NCBI RefSeq assembly: GCF_024199845.1
Contig: NZ_JANADO010000001.1
Coordinates: 3,410,001-3,474,000 of the forward strand
Source: Bradyrhizobium sp. CCGB12
GTDB lineage: Bacteria > Pseudomonadota > Alphaproteobacteria > Rhizobiales > Xanthobacteraceae
DNA length: 64,000 nucleotides
Direction: 5' to 3'
The notes beneath the pieces are model-generated. The model saw only the letters and a list, made by a program, of their open reading frames with translations. It did no database searches and was not told the DNA's origin. The stretch's first letter is position 1, and every line of letters begins with the position of its first letter. Below are positions 19,834-28,441 of the stretch, in pieces. Position numbers and translations under genes: made by a program.

Positions 19834-21051
19834 TTAAGTCTGTGTGGCGTGGCGCGCCGAAGGCAGCGAGATCGCAAGCAGCGTGCCGGCGACGGCGCAG
19901 AGACCGAGATAGAGCCATCCGAGCGGGGCCTGCGTCGCTTCGGGCAGCACCGCCGCGATCGCCATGGCGCCGCTGACCGCGAGATAGCAGAGCGCGCTGA
20001 TGAGGCCGCCGATCAGGCCGTGGTCGCGCTCGAACAGGCCGAGCGCCATGCCGTACATCATCGGGCACAGCACGCCGCAGCCGCCGAGCACCAGCGCGCC
20101 GCCGATCGTGATCGATGCAAAATCGAGACCGAGGGTCATGCCTGTTACGGTCAGGACGGCGGAGCCCATGACAAACAGCGCAAAGGCGCCGAAGCCCATC
20201 GTGCGGGCCGGCATGAAGCGCGCGAAATGCGCGCAGCCGAGCTCGCCGGCGAGATTCACCCCGCCAAGGCCGAGCGCAACGAGGCCGTAGATCGCCGCGG
20301 AGTAACCAAGGCCGGTCTGGTAGAAGAACGGCGCGACGACGCCGAACGCCAGCTGCGCGCTTGCGGCGGCAGCAAAGACCAGCACAAAGGCGAGGAAGCC
20401 GGGGCGGACAATCGCCTCGCGCAGAATGCCGGCGGCGCGGCGCGGATCGAAAGGCGCGCGCCGCTCGGCCGGCAACGTTTCGGGCAGGAACAGCACGACG
20501 ATCGCAGCGACGATTGCCGCGGCAATCGCAATGACGACGAACACGCCGCGCCAGGACGTCAGCTCGACGATGAAGCCGCCCGCGGCCGGTGCCAACACGG
20601 GCGCGAGACCCCAGGCCGCGCCAAGCAGGCCGGAAATCGCGGTGAGCTCGCGTCCACGATAACAGTCGGCTCCGACGGCATAGGCGACGACGAGACAGGT
20701 GCAGCCGCCGACGCCTTGCAGGAAACGCAACGCGAGCAGCAGCGTCGCGCTGGTGGCCAGCGCACAGGCAATGCTCATCGCGATGAGAACCGACAGGCCC
20801 GCGAGCAGGACGTTGCGGCGGCCGAGTGTGTCGGAGGCGATGCCGACCGGCACCAGCGCGAGAGACATGCCGAGCATGTAGGCGGTGACGGTGTTCTGCA
20901 TCGAGGCCGCGTCAGTGGCGAGATCCACCACCATCTGCGGCAGGCCGGGCGTATAGGCGTCGAGCGGAATCTGGCTGAACGGCACGACGCACAGCAGGAT
21001 CGGCACGATCCACCGCTTCGCGCGATCGGCGTCCGACGCAATTGCAGTCAT
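19834..21051 (-). CDS. MFS transporter, Bcr/CflA-like multidrug family
   Basis: A 405-residue membrane protein with about 12 hydrophobic segments. The N-terminus (VPILLCVVPFSQIPLDAYTP, GLPQMVVDLATDAASMQNTV) and the motif-A region (GIASDTLGRRNVLLAGL) match Bcr/CflA drug-proton antiporters (DHA1). Members export bicyclomycin, chloramphenicol or sulfonamides, and some export cysteine or purines. Position before guaD leaves open a purine-analogue substrate, which the sequence cannot test. Confidence 0.88.
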   Translation of the reverse strand: MTAIASDADRAKRWIVPILLCVVPFSQIPLDAYTPGLPQMVVDLATDAASMQNTVTAYMLGMSLALVPVGIASDTLGRRNVLLAGLSVLIAMSIACALATSATLLLALRFLQGVGGCTCLVVAYAVGADCYRGRELTAISGLLGAAWGLAPVLAPAAGGFIVELTSWRGVFVVIAIAAAIVAAIVVLFLPETLPAERRAPFDPRRAAGILREAIVRPGFLAFVLVFAAAASAQLAFGVVAPFFYQTGLGYSAAIYGLVALGLGGVNLAGELGCAHFARFMPARTMGFGAFALFVMGSAVLTVTGMTLGLDFASITIGGALVLGGCGVLCPMMYGMALGLFERDHGLIGGLISALCYLAVSGAMAIAAVLPEATQAPLGWLYLGLCAVAGTLLAISLPSARHATQT

Positions 21052-21363
21052 GGCTCACGCCCCCTCGACGCCCGCCGGCCCCGTCTTTTCGTGCACGCAA
21101 TGAGACACGATGCAGGTTGCAGGTCTTGACGCGCGGAACGTGCCAGAACTGTGTGTAAAAACTCTTAGGAGGTCCCGTTTGGGTACGGAGTCCGGCGGCT
21201 GATGCTCAGGCTCCGCGGGCGCTCAAACAAAAAATGCGAAAACAACCCCATGCACAGTACAAATCATTGAAGAATTCCGCGCCGCATGGGCGCGCCCTCC
21301 GGGCAGGCATTAACCGCCCGGAAGGCATGGCAATTCGATCGCAAGCCGGCCGCCCGAGTGGGC
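21052..21363. other. 312-bp intergenic region without a recognised gene
   Basis: This gap separates the upstream side of the MFS gene from the 3' end of the alpha/beta hydrolase gene. No convincing ORF was found. It holds the arms CCGGGC (21299-21304) and GCCCGG (21316-21321) with an 11-nt loop, a possible terminator for a transcript entering from the left, and an A-rich stretch with AACAACCCCATGCACAGTA near 21240 that resembles a repeat I recall from Bradyrhizobium intergenic regions. The promoter of the MFS gene must lie near its right border, at 21052-21110. Confidence 0.5.
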
Positions 21364-22137
21364 TCAACGCAAGAAGCCCTCGATAGCGCCGAGAAACTGC
21401 TCCGGTGATTGCAGCTGTGGCACGTGCGCGCATCCCGAAATGATCTTGAGTTCGGCGCGCGGCAGACCTGCAGCGAGCTCGTGTGACATCGGCGGTGGCG
21501 TCGCCTCGTCGTGTTCGCCGACCATGACGAGCACCGGCACATCCAAGCCGGCAAGCTCGGCACGAAGATCAAGTCCAGCCAATGCATCGCACGCGGCGCG
21601 AAACACATCCGGGTCCGTTCTCAGAAAAGCTTCACGGCGTCCCCGCATCAGCTCCGGGTGCTGCGCCTGAAATTCGGGCGCGAACAGGCGGCGCATCGCA
21701 ACATCGGTGATGGCCTCCAGTCCCTTCTCGCGCGAGATCTTCGCCATGTTGCGGAACGCCTCGCGGCCGGGCTCGGAAAAAGCTGCGCCGCAATCGGCAA
21801 GAATGAGCCGGCTGGCAACTCCCGGATGACGGATCACCATCTGCAAGGCGACGAAGCCGCCATAGCCATTGCCGAGCACGATCGACGGCGCGCCGCCGGC
21901 GGCATCATGCACAGCCTCTGCCATCCGGTCCGCGACGGCGGCAAGCCCGCCTTCCACTGCGCCTGAGCGGCCGAACCCCGGCAGCTCCGGCACGATGGTC
22001 CGAAACGATCCCGCAAGCTCCGGCACGATCGCATCGAAGCTCGCCCGATCCGACAGCAGCGAATGAAAGAGAAAGAGCGGCGGCCCCTCGCCCGATTGCG
22101 CGGCGTTGACGGTCCCGTTGGCAAGAAGCCTGTCCAT
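21364..22137 (-). CDS. Alpha/beta hydrolase lacking the nucleophilic serine
   Basis: A 257-residue alpha/beta-hydrolase-fold protein of the 3-oxoadipate enol-lactonase type. The oxyanion region is PLFLFHSLLSDRASFD, the acid Asp lies in VMVGEHDEATPP and the histidine in SGCAHVPQLQSPEQFL. At the nucleophile elbow the usual GxSxG reads G-N-G-Y-G (IVLGNGYGGFVAL), so the serine is replaced by glycine. ATG 22137 (MDRLLANG) has a purine-rich ribosome binding site; a further upstream ATG at 22203 is less likely. It is divergent from the GntR-ALDH set. It may be inactive, or a non-hydrolytic or binding member of the fold. Confidence 0.85.
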   Translation of the reverse strand: MDRLLANGTVNAAQSGEGPPLFLFHSLLSDRASFDAIVPELAGSFRTIVPELPGFGRSGAVEGGLAAVADRMAEAVHDAAGGAPSIVLGNGYGGFVALQMVIRHPGVASRLILADCGAAFSEPGREAFRNMAKISREKGLEAITDVAMRRLFAPEFQAQHPELMRGRREAFLRTDPDVFRAACDALAGLDLRAELAGLDVPVLVMVGEHDEATPPPMSHELAAGLPRAELKIISGCAHVPQLQSPEQFLGAIEGFLR

Positions 22138-22185
22138 GTCCGGTCTTTCCCTCACTTCGGCGGTCGTTCGCGTGCGCCTTAAAGG

Positions 22186-22212
22186 CCCTGACTGATAAAT
22201 CAACTGTCAGGG
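22186..22212. promoter_or_regulatory. Inverted repeat in the hydrolase/GntR divergent promoter
   Basis: CCCTGAC and GTCAGGG are perfect 7-bp arms separated by 13 bp. The element lies between the divergent hydrolase gene (start 22137) and the GntR gene (start 22281). It is a candidate binding site for that regulator, or a leader hairpin for the hydrolase mRNA. Confidence 0.4.
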
Positions 22213-22280
22213 AATTCAAGCATTTGGCTCTTGACGTGAAATATTACGACTGAGATATTAATACCAGGGAGACATGCAAT

Positions 22281-22934
22281 ATGATGCTTTTGCGCGAGAA
22301 TATCTACGCTCGTCTCAGGTCTGATATTTTAGCTTGTCACTTCGCGCCAGGCGATGAAATGCGGGAGCAGGATCTGGCCGAGCGCTATTCGGTGAGCCGG
22401 CAGCCGGTTCGGGACGCCCTTTTGCGGCTCCAGCGCGAGCACCTCGTCACGGTGCAGCCGCGCCAGGGCTACCGGGTCACGCCGATCTCGCTCTCGGACG
22501 CCCGCGACCTCCTGCGCTTCCGTCTCGCGCTGGAGCCGGCCTGCGTCGCGGAGGCGATCGAGAGCGCACCCGACAGTGTCTTGAAGTCGCTCGACGAATT
22601 CCGCCGCTTCTCCGGCAACCACGAGGACTTCATCGCCTACAATCGCGGCTTCCACACCGCGCTGGCCCATGCGTCCGGTAATCGTCGCATGGCAACCGCG
22701 CTGTGCGACCTGATCGGCCAAGCCGACCGGCTGGTCCGCGTCAGCATCTCCAATCTGAAGGGCCACGACCCGGCGAAGCTCGTTGCCGAGCACGTTGCCC
22801 TGATCGACGCCATGCAGCAGCGCGAGGCGCGAACCGCCGCGCGCATCATCAAGGCCCATATCGGGGCCACCGAAAAACGCGTTCTGCCGGCGCTCAAGCG
22901 TAACGCCGTCATCGTGGAAGAGAGGTCGTCATGA
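22281..22934 (+). CDS. GntR family transcriptional regulator (FadR/FCD subfamily)
   Basis: A 217-residue regulator. The N-terminal winged helix (LRSDILACHFAPGDEMREQDLAERYSVSRQPVRDALLRL) is typical GntR, and the C-terminal all-helical FCD domain includes FRLALEPACVAEAIE, HTALAHASGNRRMA and the His-rich metal/ligand pocket. The ribosome binding site is AGGGAGA upstream of ATG 22281. FCD regulators respond to organic acids. The stop codon overlaps the start of the aldehyde dehydrogenase gene as ATGA, so the two are co-expressed and it probably controls this operon. Confidence 0.93.
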   Translation: MMLLRENIYARLRSDILACHFAPGDEMREQDLAERYSVSRQPVRDALLRLQREHLVTVQPRQGYRVTPISLSDARDLLRFRLALEPACVAEAIESAPDSVLKSLDEFRRFSGNHEDFIAYNRGFHTALAHASGNRRMATALCDLIGQADRLVRVSISNLKGHDPAKLVAEHVALIDAMQQREARTAARIIKAHIGATEKRVLPALKRNAVIVEERSS

Positions 22935-24460
22935 ACATCCCGTCAAAGCCCGCGTCGATCGACGTTGAAATCCACGGCAATTTTGTCGATGGGCGTGAAG
23001 TCGAAGCCGGAGCCGGCGCGATGCTGGACGTCCGCAACCCCGCCACCGGCGACGTGATCGCCCGCATCCCCAACTCCACCGCTGAAGACATCGACCGCGC
23101 GATGAAAAGCGCGCGGGCCGCGTTCGAAGGCAAGGCCTGGGGCGGCATGGACACGCGCGCGCGAGCCCGGCTGGTGAACAAGCTCGCCGACGCATTCGAG
23201 GCCAATCTCGACAGCCTGTACCGGCTGGAGACCCTCAACAACGGCCGCCCGGTCAACGAGACCCGCGCGCAGCTCTCCCGCCTGCCCGATTTTTTCCGCT
23301 ACTTCGCCGGCCTCGCGTTGTCGCGCCGCGATTCCGTGATCCCCGTCGAAGGCGCATATCTCAACTACACGCTTCGTACCCCGATCGGCATCGTCGCCAA
23401 TTGCACGCCGTTCAATCACCCGCTGATGATCCTGTGCAAGTCACTCGCCGTGGTGCTGGCGACCGGGTGCGTCACCGTGGTCAAGCCGTCCGAATACACG
23501 CCGCTCACGACCCTGAAGCTGGCACAGATCTTCACCGAAGCGGGCCTGCCGCCCGGCGTCTTCAACATCGTGCTGGGCCTCGGGCCGAGCGCCGGCAAGA
23601 TGCTGGCCGAGCACGGCGACATCAACAAGCTTGTCCTGACCGGCGGCACCGAGGCAGGTCGCATCGCCGGCAGCGCAGCCGCAAAGGTGTTTGCGCATCA
23701 GACCATGGAGCTCGGCGGCAAGACGCCGGTGATGGTGTTCGACGATTTCGACGTCGACCGCGCCGTCAATTACGCCGCCTTCGGCGCCTTCATCGGCGCC
23801 GGACAGACCTGCGTCTGCGCCTCGCGCCATATCGTTCAGGCCTCGATCTACGACGAATTCGTCGAGAAACTGAAGGCGAAGACCCGCACGATCCGCATCG
23901 GCGATCCCTTCGATCCGAACACCCAACTAGGACCCGTGATCTCCGGCCGGCAGCGCGACCGCGTTCTCACCTATGCGCGTTACGGTCACGAAGACGGCGC
24001 GCGCCTCGTCACCGGCGGCGCTGCCGCCAAGGTGTCGGGCCATGATAACGGCTATTTCGTTGAGCCGACGGTCTTCGCCGACGTCACATCCGACATGCGC
24101 ATCTTCCAGGAGGAAGTGTTCGGTCCCTTCACCTCGGTGACGCCGTTCAAGGACGAGGCCGATGCGCTGCGGCTCGCCAACGACTCGCCGTTCGGCCTGG
24201 CCGCAGCCATCCGCACCCGCGACGTCGCCCGCGCCCACCGTGTCGCCGCCTCGGTCAAGGCCGGCATCGTCTGGATCAACGATCATCACCGGCTCGACCC
24301 GGCCTCGCCCTGGGGTGGCGTCGACGATTCCGGCATCGGTCGCGAATGCGGCACCGAAAGCTTCGACGATCACTTCAACACCAAGAGCGTGATGGTCGCG
24401 ACGCACGAGCAGCCGTTCGACTGGTATCGCGACACGGCCGGCCAGAAGCGACTGAACTAA
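22931..24460 (+). CDS. Aldehyde dehydrogenase family protein
   Basis: A 509-residue NAD(P)-dependent aldehyde dehydrogenase. The catalytic Glu260 lies in MELGGKTPVMVFDD and Cys294 in GAGQTCVCASR. The cofactor region includes VVKPSEYTPLTTLK, the LTGGTEAGR loop and C-terminal EEVFGPFTSVTPF. In the substrate site the usual PWNYP-like motif reads CTPFNHPL. It oxidises an aldehyde to an acid; the substrate is unknown. The linked MFS carrier and amidase could supply it from an amide or aromatic precursor, which is inference. Confidence 0.93.
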   Translation: MNIPSKPASIDVEIHGNFVDGREVEAGAGAMLDVRNPATGDVIARIPNSTAEDIDRAMKSARAAFEGKAWGGMDTRARARLVNKLADAFEANLDSLYRLETLNNGRPVNETRAQLSRLPDFFRYFAGLALSRRDSVIPVEGAYLNYTLRTPIGIVANCTPFNHPLMILCKSLAVVLATGCVTVVKPSEYTPLTTLKLAQIFTEAGLPPGVFNIVLGLGPSAGKMLAEHGDINKLVLTGGTEAGRIAGSAAAKVFAHQTMELGGKTPVMVFDDFDVDRAVNYAAFGAFIGAGQTCVCASRHIVQASIYDEFVEKLKAKTRTIRIGDPFDPNTQLGPVISGRQRDRVLTYARYGHEDGARLVTGGAAAKVSGHDNGYFVEPTVFADVTSDMRIFQEEVFGPFTSVTPFKDEADALRLANDSPFGLAAAIRTRDVARAHRVAASVKAGIVWINDHHRLDPASPWGGVDDSGIGRECGTESFDDHFNTKSVMVATHEQPFDWYRDTAGQKRLN

Positions 24461-24496
24461 AGCGCGATGAAATTGCGATGAATCGATGAAAGTCGA

Positions 24497-24529
24497 GGGT
24501 TCACCTCTCTCGCAAAAAGAGGTGAACCC
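24497..24529. promoter_or_regulatory. Perfect hairpin between aldehyde dehydrogenase and MFS genes
   Basis: GGGTTCACCTC (24497-24507) and GAGGTGAACCC (24519-24529) form an 11-bp perfect stem with an 11-nt loop. No U-run follows, so it is not a standard intrinsic terminator. It could modulate expression of the downstream MFS gene, protect the upstream mRNA, or be a copy of a genomic repeat. Confidence 0.55.
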
Positions 24530-24641
24530 CGACAGCCGACCGAGCCTGATTCCATCATGCTCCAACGAAAAGCTGCAAGCGGCAGGTCGCTCACAGAAGG
24601 CGGGCCGCACCAACCAGAATAACAGTCAAGGGAGAGCGTCA

Positions 24642-26009
24642 ATGTCGACATCGGTGAACGCAGGCAGCCGTCTTGATCGGCTGCCGATCGGGCCATTCCA
24701 TCGCCGCATCATGCTGCTGATCGGCATCGGCATGTTTTTCGATGGTTTCGACATCTATATCGCTGGGACCGTGCTCAGCGTCACGCTGAAGACCGGCTTT
24801 TCGACGCTCGCCCAGAACGCAGTTTTCATCTCCGCGACCTTCGTCGGCATGATGCTCGGATCGTTCGGCACCGGTTTCCTCGGCGACCGTTACGGACGCC
24901 GCTTCACCTATCAATTCAATTTGCTCCTTTTCGGCGTTGCTTCCCTAGCCGCGGCGTTCTCGCCGAACATGGCCTTCCTGATCGCCTGCCGCTTCGTGAT
25001 GGGCGTCGGGCTCGGTGCGGAGAACGTCGTAGGCTATTCGACGATGACGGAGTTCGTGCCAGCGCGCACCCGCGGCAAATGGCTCGGCTTCACGACCGTA
25101 TGCGTCGTCACCGGCCTGCCCGTGGCGCTGTTGGTCGCATCCGTGCTGGTGCCGCAATTCGGCTGGCGCTCGATGTTCGTGCTCGGCGGCGTCGGCGCGC
25201 TCGTGGTGTGGTACATGCGCAAGTCGTTGCCGGAATCCCCGCGCTGGCTCGAAGCGGTGGGACGCACCACCGAAGCGGAAGCGCTGATGCAGGCCATCGA
25301 GAAGGAGGCGGCGCAGGGCCAACCCCTGCCTGCTCCCGCGGCCACGACACCGGCCCCGGTCGCGGCCGATCTTAGCACGCTGTTCACCGCGCCTCTGCTG
25401 TCGCGGATGATCGTCGGCTCAATCTGCCTGATCACGATCAACACCCTGCTCTACGGCTTCGTGACCTGGCTGCCCGTGTTCTTCGTCAAACAGGGCCTCT
25501 CGATCGCGACCTCGTTCGGCTATTCGCTGCTGATGGCGCTCGGCGCGCCGATCGGTTCGGCCATCGGCGCGTTGACCGCTGACCGCTGGGGCCGCAAGCC
25601 GACCATCATCGGCGCCTCCCTGATCACGGTGGCTTTGGGCATCCTCTACCCCATGATCTCGGATCCGATCCTGCTGCCGGCTGTGGGCTTTGCGCTGACG
25701 GTGCCGATTTATGTCCTGGTCGCCCTTCTGTTCGGCATCTACATCCCAGAACTGTTTCCGACCGAAGTGCGCTTGCGCGCTTCCGGCATCGTCAACACGC
25801 TGGGGCGCGGCGCCACGATCGTCACGCCGTTCCTCGTCGTGTCGCTGTTCGAGTCGCGCGGCGTGGCAGGCGTGATGGCGCTGATGATCGGCCTGCTCGT
25901 GGTCCAGATCATCACAGTATGGGCCCTCGGCATCGAGCCGCGGCATCGCAGTCTCGAAGAGCTCAAGGCGGAGGAATCGGCTTCGCCGGTGCTGAAGGAA
26001 GCCTCCTGA
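24642..26009 (+). CDS. MFS transporter, aromatic acid/sugar-type (AAHS-like)
   Basis: A 455-residue 12-helix carrier. The first helix contains FFDGFDIYIAGTVL, matching the DGFD motif of aromatic acid:H+ symporters. The loop 2-3 motif GFLGDRYGRRFTYQ and the loop 8-9 motif LTADRWGRKPTIIGA are typical, with PELFPTEVRLRASGI near the C-terminal domain. ATG 24642 with AAGGGAGA upstream is preferred over the earlier in-frame ATG 24486. It probably imports an organic acid used with the upstream dehydrogenase and downstream amidase. Confidence 0.9.
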   Translation: MSTSVNAGSRLDRLPIGPFHRRIMLLIGIGMFFDGFDIYIAGTVLSVTLKTGFSTLAQNAVFISATFVGMMLGSFGTGFLGDRYGRRFTYQFNLLLFGVASLAAAFSPNMAFLIACRFVMGVGLGAENVVGYSTMTEFVPARTRGKWLGFTTVCVVTGLPVALLVASVLVPQFGWRSMFVLGGVGALVVWYMRKSLPESPRWLEAVGRTTEAEALMQAIEKEAAQGQPLPAPAATTPAPVAADLSTLFTAPLLSRMIVGSICLITINTLLYGFVTWLPVFFVKQGLSIATSFGYSLLMALGAPIGSAIGALTADRWGRKPTIIGASLITVALGILYPMISDPILLPAVGFALTVPIYVLVALLFGIYIPELFPTEVRLRASGIVNTLGRGATIVTPFLVVSLFESRGVAGVMALMIGLLVVQIITVWALGIEPRHRSLEELKAEESASPVLKEAS

Positions 26010-26028
26010 GCCGAATGAGCTCGGCCTG

Positions 26029-26142
26029 CATGGTTCGAGACGCCCGCTTCGGCGGGCTCCTCACCATGAGGGTCTGACGTCTCTCCGCACAACGCGACTT
26101 CATCCTGAGGGCCCGCCATAGGCGGGCGTCTCGAAGGATGGG
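26029..26142. repeat. Intergenic palindromic repeats, Bradyrhizobium type
   Basis: Two imperfect palindromes in the gap before the amidase gene: one at about 26029-26072 (CATGGTTCGAGACGCCCG, then CTCCTCACCATGAGGG) and a diverged partner at 26101-26142 (CATCCTGAGGGCCCGCC, then GGCGGGCGTCTCGAAGGATG). I recall this family, with GTCTCGAACCATG and CTCATGGTGAGGAG elements, as very common between genes in Bradyrhizobium genomes. It has no coding function and can form RNA hairpins. Confidence 0.7.
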
Positions 26143-26299
26143 CCGCGCGAAAGCTCGTCGCCACGTTCCTCATGCGCCAGCCCCGCCCCGACCGGCGGGC
26201 AGATCTGGTTCCCGTTGCGCCGCCTCCTCATCCCGCTCCCGCCATTGCATGTTCGGCGCCTCGATCGGTTCGCCGGGACGATGAGATGCAAGGGAGCTC

Positions 26300-27802
26300 G
26301 TGATGACCGTAGACGCCGCTGACCTGAACTACGGCTCGATCGGCGCGCTGCTGGACGCCCTGCACGCGCGCAAAATATCTGCGTCGGAGTTGCTCGCGCA
26401 TACGATTGCGCGCATCGAGGCTCTGGACGTACCGATCAACGCCATCATCGTTCGCGATTTCGATCGCGCAAGGGACGCCGCACGCGCCGCCGATGCCGCG
26501 CTTGGCCGCGGCGATCGACTGCCGCTGCTCGGCATCCCCGTCACCTTGAAGGAGCCGTTCAACGTCGCCGGCCTGCCGACCACGTGGGGCTTTCCGCAGT
26601 TCAAGGATTTTCGGCCGGCGGAAGATGCCCTTGTCGTCGCGCGGTTGAAGGCTGCCGGCGCCGTCATCATCGGCAAGACCAACATCCCGATCGGTCTGCG
26701 GGATTTCCAGAGTTACAACGAAATCTACGGAGCGACGAACAACCCGTGGGACCTCGGCCGGTCGCCCGGCGGCTCCTCCGGCGGATCAGGAGCGGCGCTG
26801 GCCGCGGGTTTCGGTCCGCTCTCGATCGGCTCGGATATCGGCGGCTCGATCCGGGTGCCCGCACACTTCTGCGGCGTATTCGGACACAAGCCGAGCCTCG
26901 GCCTGGTCCCGCTGCGCGGCTACAGCCTGCCGCCTGCACCGCCCGTCCCAGGCCAGGGCGATCTGGCTGTCGTTGGACCGATGACGCGAACCGCCCCGGA
27001 CCTCGCTCTGTCGCTCGATGTGATTGCCGGCCCCGACGAGACGCGCGACGGTGTCGGCTACCGCCTTGCCCTGCCCGCCCCGCGCCACGACCAGCTCAGA
27101 AATTTCAGGATTCTCGTGATCGACACGCATCCGCTGATGCCGACTGGAGACGCCGTGCGCTCAGCCATCAGGCGATTGGCGGACCGGCTGGGCAAAGCGG
27201 GGGCGCGGGTCGCGCGTTCGAGCGCATCGCTGCCTGATCTCGCCGAATCCGCCCGGCTCTACATGAGGCTGTTGAACGGCGCGCGAAGTCCGCGCCTGAC
27301 CCCGGCCGCCCTTGCAGACGCGCAGGGCCTTGCCGCCGCACTCCCACCCGATGACCGCAGCTTGCAGGCCGAACGCGCACGCGGCTGGGGCATGCTTCAT
27401 CGCGAATGGCTCGCGGCTGACGCGGCGCGTCTGCAGCTGCAACAGAAATGGTACGAACTGTTCCGCGAGTTCGATGCGGTGATCTACCCCGCCGCCGCCG
27501 TGCCGGCCTTTCCACAGGACCAGTCCGAGCCGTTCGACGCACGGCAACTGGACATCGATGGAAAGCTCTACCCCTACGCCGATGCGTGCTTCATCTGGGC
27601 CGATCCCGCTTCGACCTGCGGTCTGCCGGCGACCGCCGTTCCGATCGAGCGCACGGCTTCTGGCCTTCCGGTCGGCGTGCAGATCATCGGTCCCTATCTC
27701 GAAGATCGCACGACGATTGCGCTAGCAGGGCTGATCGAGCGCGAGTTCGGCGGGTTCGTGCCGCCGCCGGCGCTGTCTTTCGCCCAATCCGGACGATCAT
27801 GA
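26300..27802 (+). CDS. Amidase (amidase signature family)
   Basis: A 500-residue amidase signature enzyme with the Ser-cisSer-Lys triad: Lys84 in VTLKEPFNVAG, the cis-Ser in GRSPGGSSGGSGAAL near residue 159, and the nucleophile Ser183 in SIGSDIGGSIRVPAHFCGVFGHKPS. It starts at GTG 26300 or ATG 26303 (GTGATG), with AAGGGAG upstream. Enzymes of this family hydrolyse linear or aryl amides to acid plus ammonia in the cytoplasm. It may release the acid or aldehyde precursor handled by the upstream genes. Its 3' end overlaps a small minus-strand gene by about 119 bp. Confidence 0.92.
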   Translation: MMTVDAADLNYGSIGALLDALHARKISASELLAHTIARIEALDVPINAIIVRDFDRARDAARAADAALGRGDRLPLLGIPVTLKEPFNVAGLPTTWGFPQFKDFRPAEDALVVARLKAAGAVIIGKTNIPIGLRDFQSYNEIYGATNNPWDLGRSPGGSSGGSGAALAAGFGPLSIGSDIGGSIRVPAHFCGVFGHKPSLGLVPLRGYSLPPAPPVPGQGDLAVVGPMTRTAPDLALSLDVIAGPDETRDGVGYRLALPAPRHDQLRNFRILVIDTHPLMPTGDAVRSAIRRLADRLGKAGARVARSSASLPDLAESARLYMRLLNGARSPRLTPAALADAQGLAAALPPDDRSLQAERARGWGMLHREWLAADAARLQLQQKWYELFREFDAVIYPAAAVPAFPQDQSEPFDARQLDIDGKLYPYADACFIWADPASTCGLPATAVPIERTASGLPVGVQIIGPYLEDRTTIALAGLIEREFGGFVPPPALSFAQSGRS

Positions 27803-28010
27803 TCCGGCGCCAGCGGCGAATACGGGGAACGTCGATCGAAAGCAGCGAGAGGGCCGCCGGCAACAACACGAAACCCGCCGGCGGAAGTATTCCGCGCACA
27901 AGAAGAACGACACCAAGAGCAATACGAATTCCGCGCCGCCTTGGGATGCGCAGGCGTCGCTTCCCAATGCGCAGATATGACGGCGCCGCGTCAATTGCCT
28001 TCGACATCAT
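27684..28010 (-). CDS. Small predicted membrane protein
   Basis: A candidate gene of 108 residues starting at a double ATG (28010/28007) inside the end of the preceding 140-residue gene, so the two overlap by 20 bp. The core RRGIRIALGVVLLVRGILPPAGFVLLPAALSLLSIDVP, followed by an Arg-rich stretch, has one or two hydrophobic segments and resembles a short family of rhizobial membrane proteins. The last part runs antisense to the amidase 3' end, so the true C-terminus may be shorter or degenerate. Function is unknown. Confidence 0.5.
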   Translation of the reverse strand: MMSKAIDAAPSYLRIGKRRLRIPRRRGIRIALGVVLLVRGILPPAGFVLLPAALSLLSIDVPRIRRWRRIMIVRIGRKTAPAAARTRRTRARSALLAQSSCDLRDRDR

Positions 28011-28413
28011 CGGGCACGGCGAGGCCGGCGAGCGCGAGAGAAGCAAGACGTTCCGCCTCCTCGAGGGTCGCTGCGATACGAAAACGTATTCCCAACGCTG
28101 CAGCGAGCCCCTTGCCCTGCGCACGCTTGGCGAGCCGAGTCTCCATGTCCGGCTCCACGCTGAATATTCCAACGCATCTCTCGGCCAATCGCGCCTTGTT
28201 CGCCTTCAGAAACAGGGCCCGCAGTTTCTGGTCCTCGTGATCCTCCTGTTCGGCCGAGTTTGGAAACAGCAGGGCGAAAGCTGATCCCTGGCTCAACAAG
28301 GCGTCGAACTCCCTCACCCAGGTCGGGCCGTAACCGCGCGGCAGCTCGCGCCCGAACAAGACGACCAGCGGAAAGCGCGACACGTCATGCAGCGTGAATT
28401 CTTCAAGCTTCAT
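27991..28413 (-). CDS. Conserved hypothetical protein downstream of the TonB receptor
   Basis: A 140-residue soluble protein with a strong ribosome binding site (GGAGGATTAAG before ATG 28413). It starts 28 bp after the TonB-dependent receptor stop, so it is very likely in the same operon. Visible features are FPLVVLFGRELPRGYGPTWVREFDALL, FALLFPNSAEQEDHEDQ, KANKARLAERCVGIFSVEPD and a C-terminal Ala/Leu-rich helix. No signal peptide or membrane segment. I do not recognise a named family; the context suggests a role with the receptor substrate, perhaps metal or siderophore handling. Confidence 0.75.
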   Translation of the reverse strand: MKLEEFTLHDVSRFPLVVLFGRELPRGYGPTWVREFDALLSQGSAFALLFPNSAEQEDHEDQKLRALFLKANKARLAERCVGIFSVEPDMETRLAKRAQGKGLAAALGIRFRIAATLEEAERLASLALAGLAVPDDVEGN

Positions 28414-28441
28414 CTTAATCCTCCGGAAGCAAGCAGCAGAA

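Noticed and set aside
19006..21129. Long plus-strand open frame of about 700 codons opposite guaD and the MFS gene
   Set aside because: High-GC antisense shadow; the translation is rich in Arg, Ala and Gly with no family motifs, while the minus strand encodes two clear proteins.
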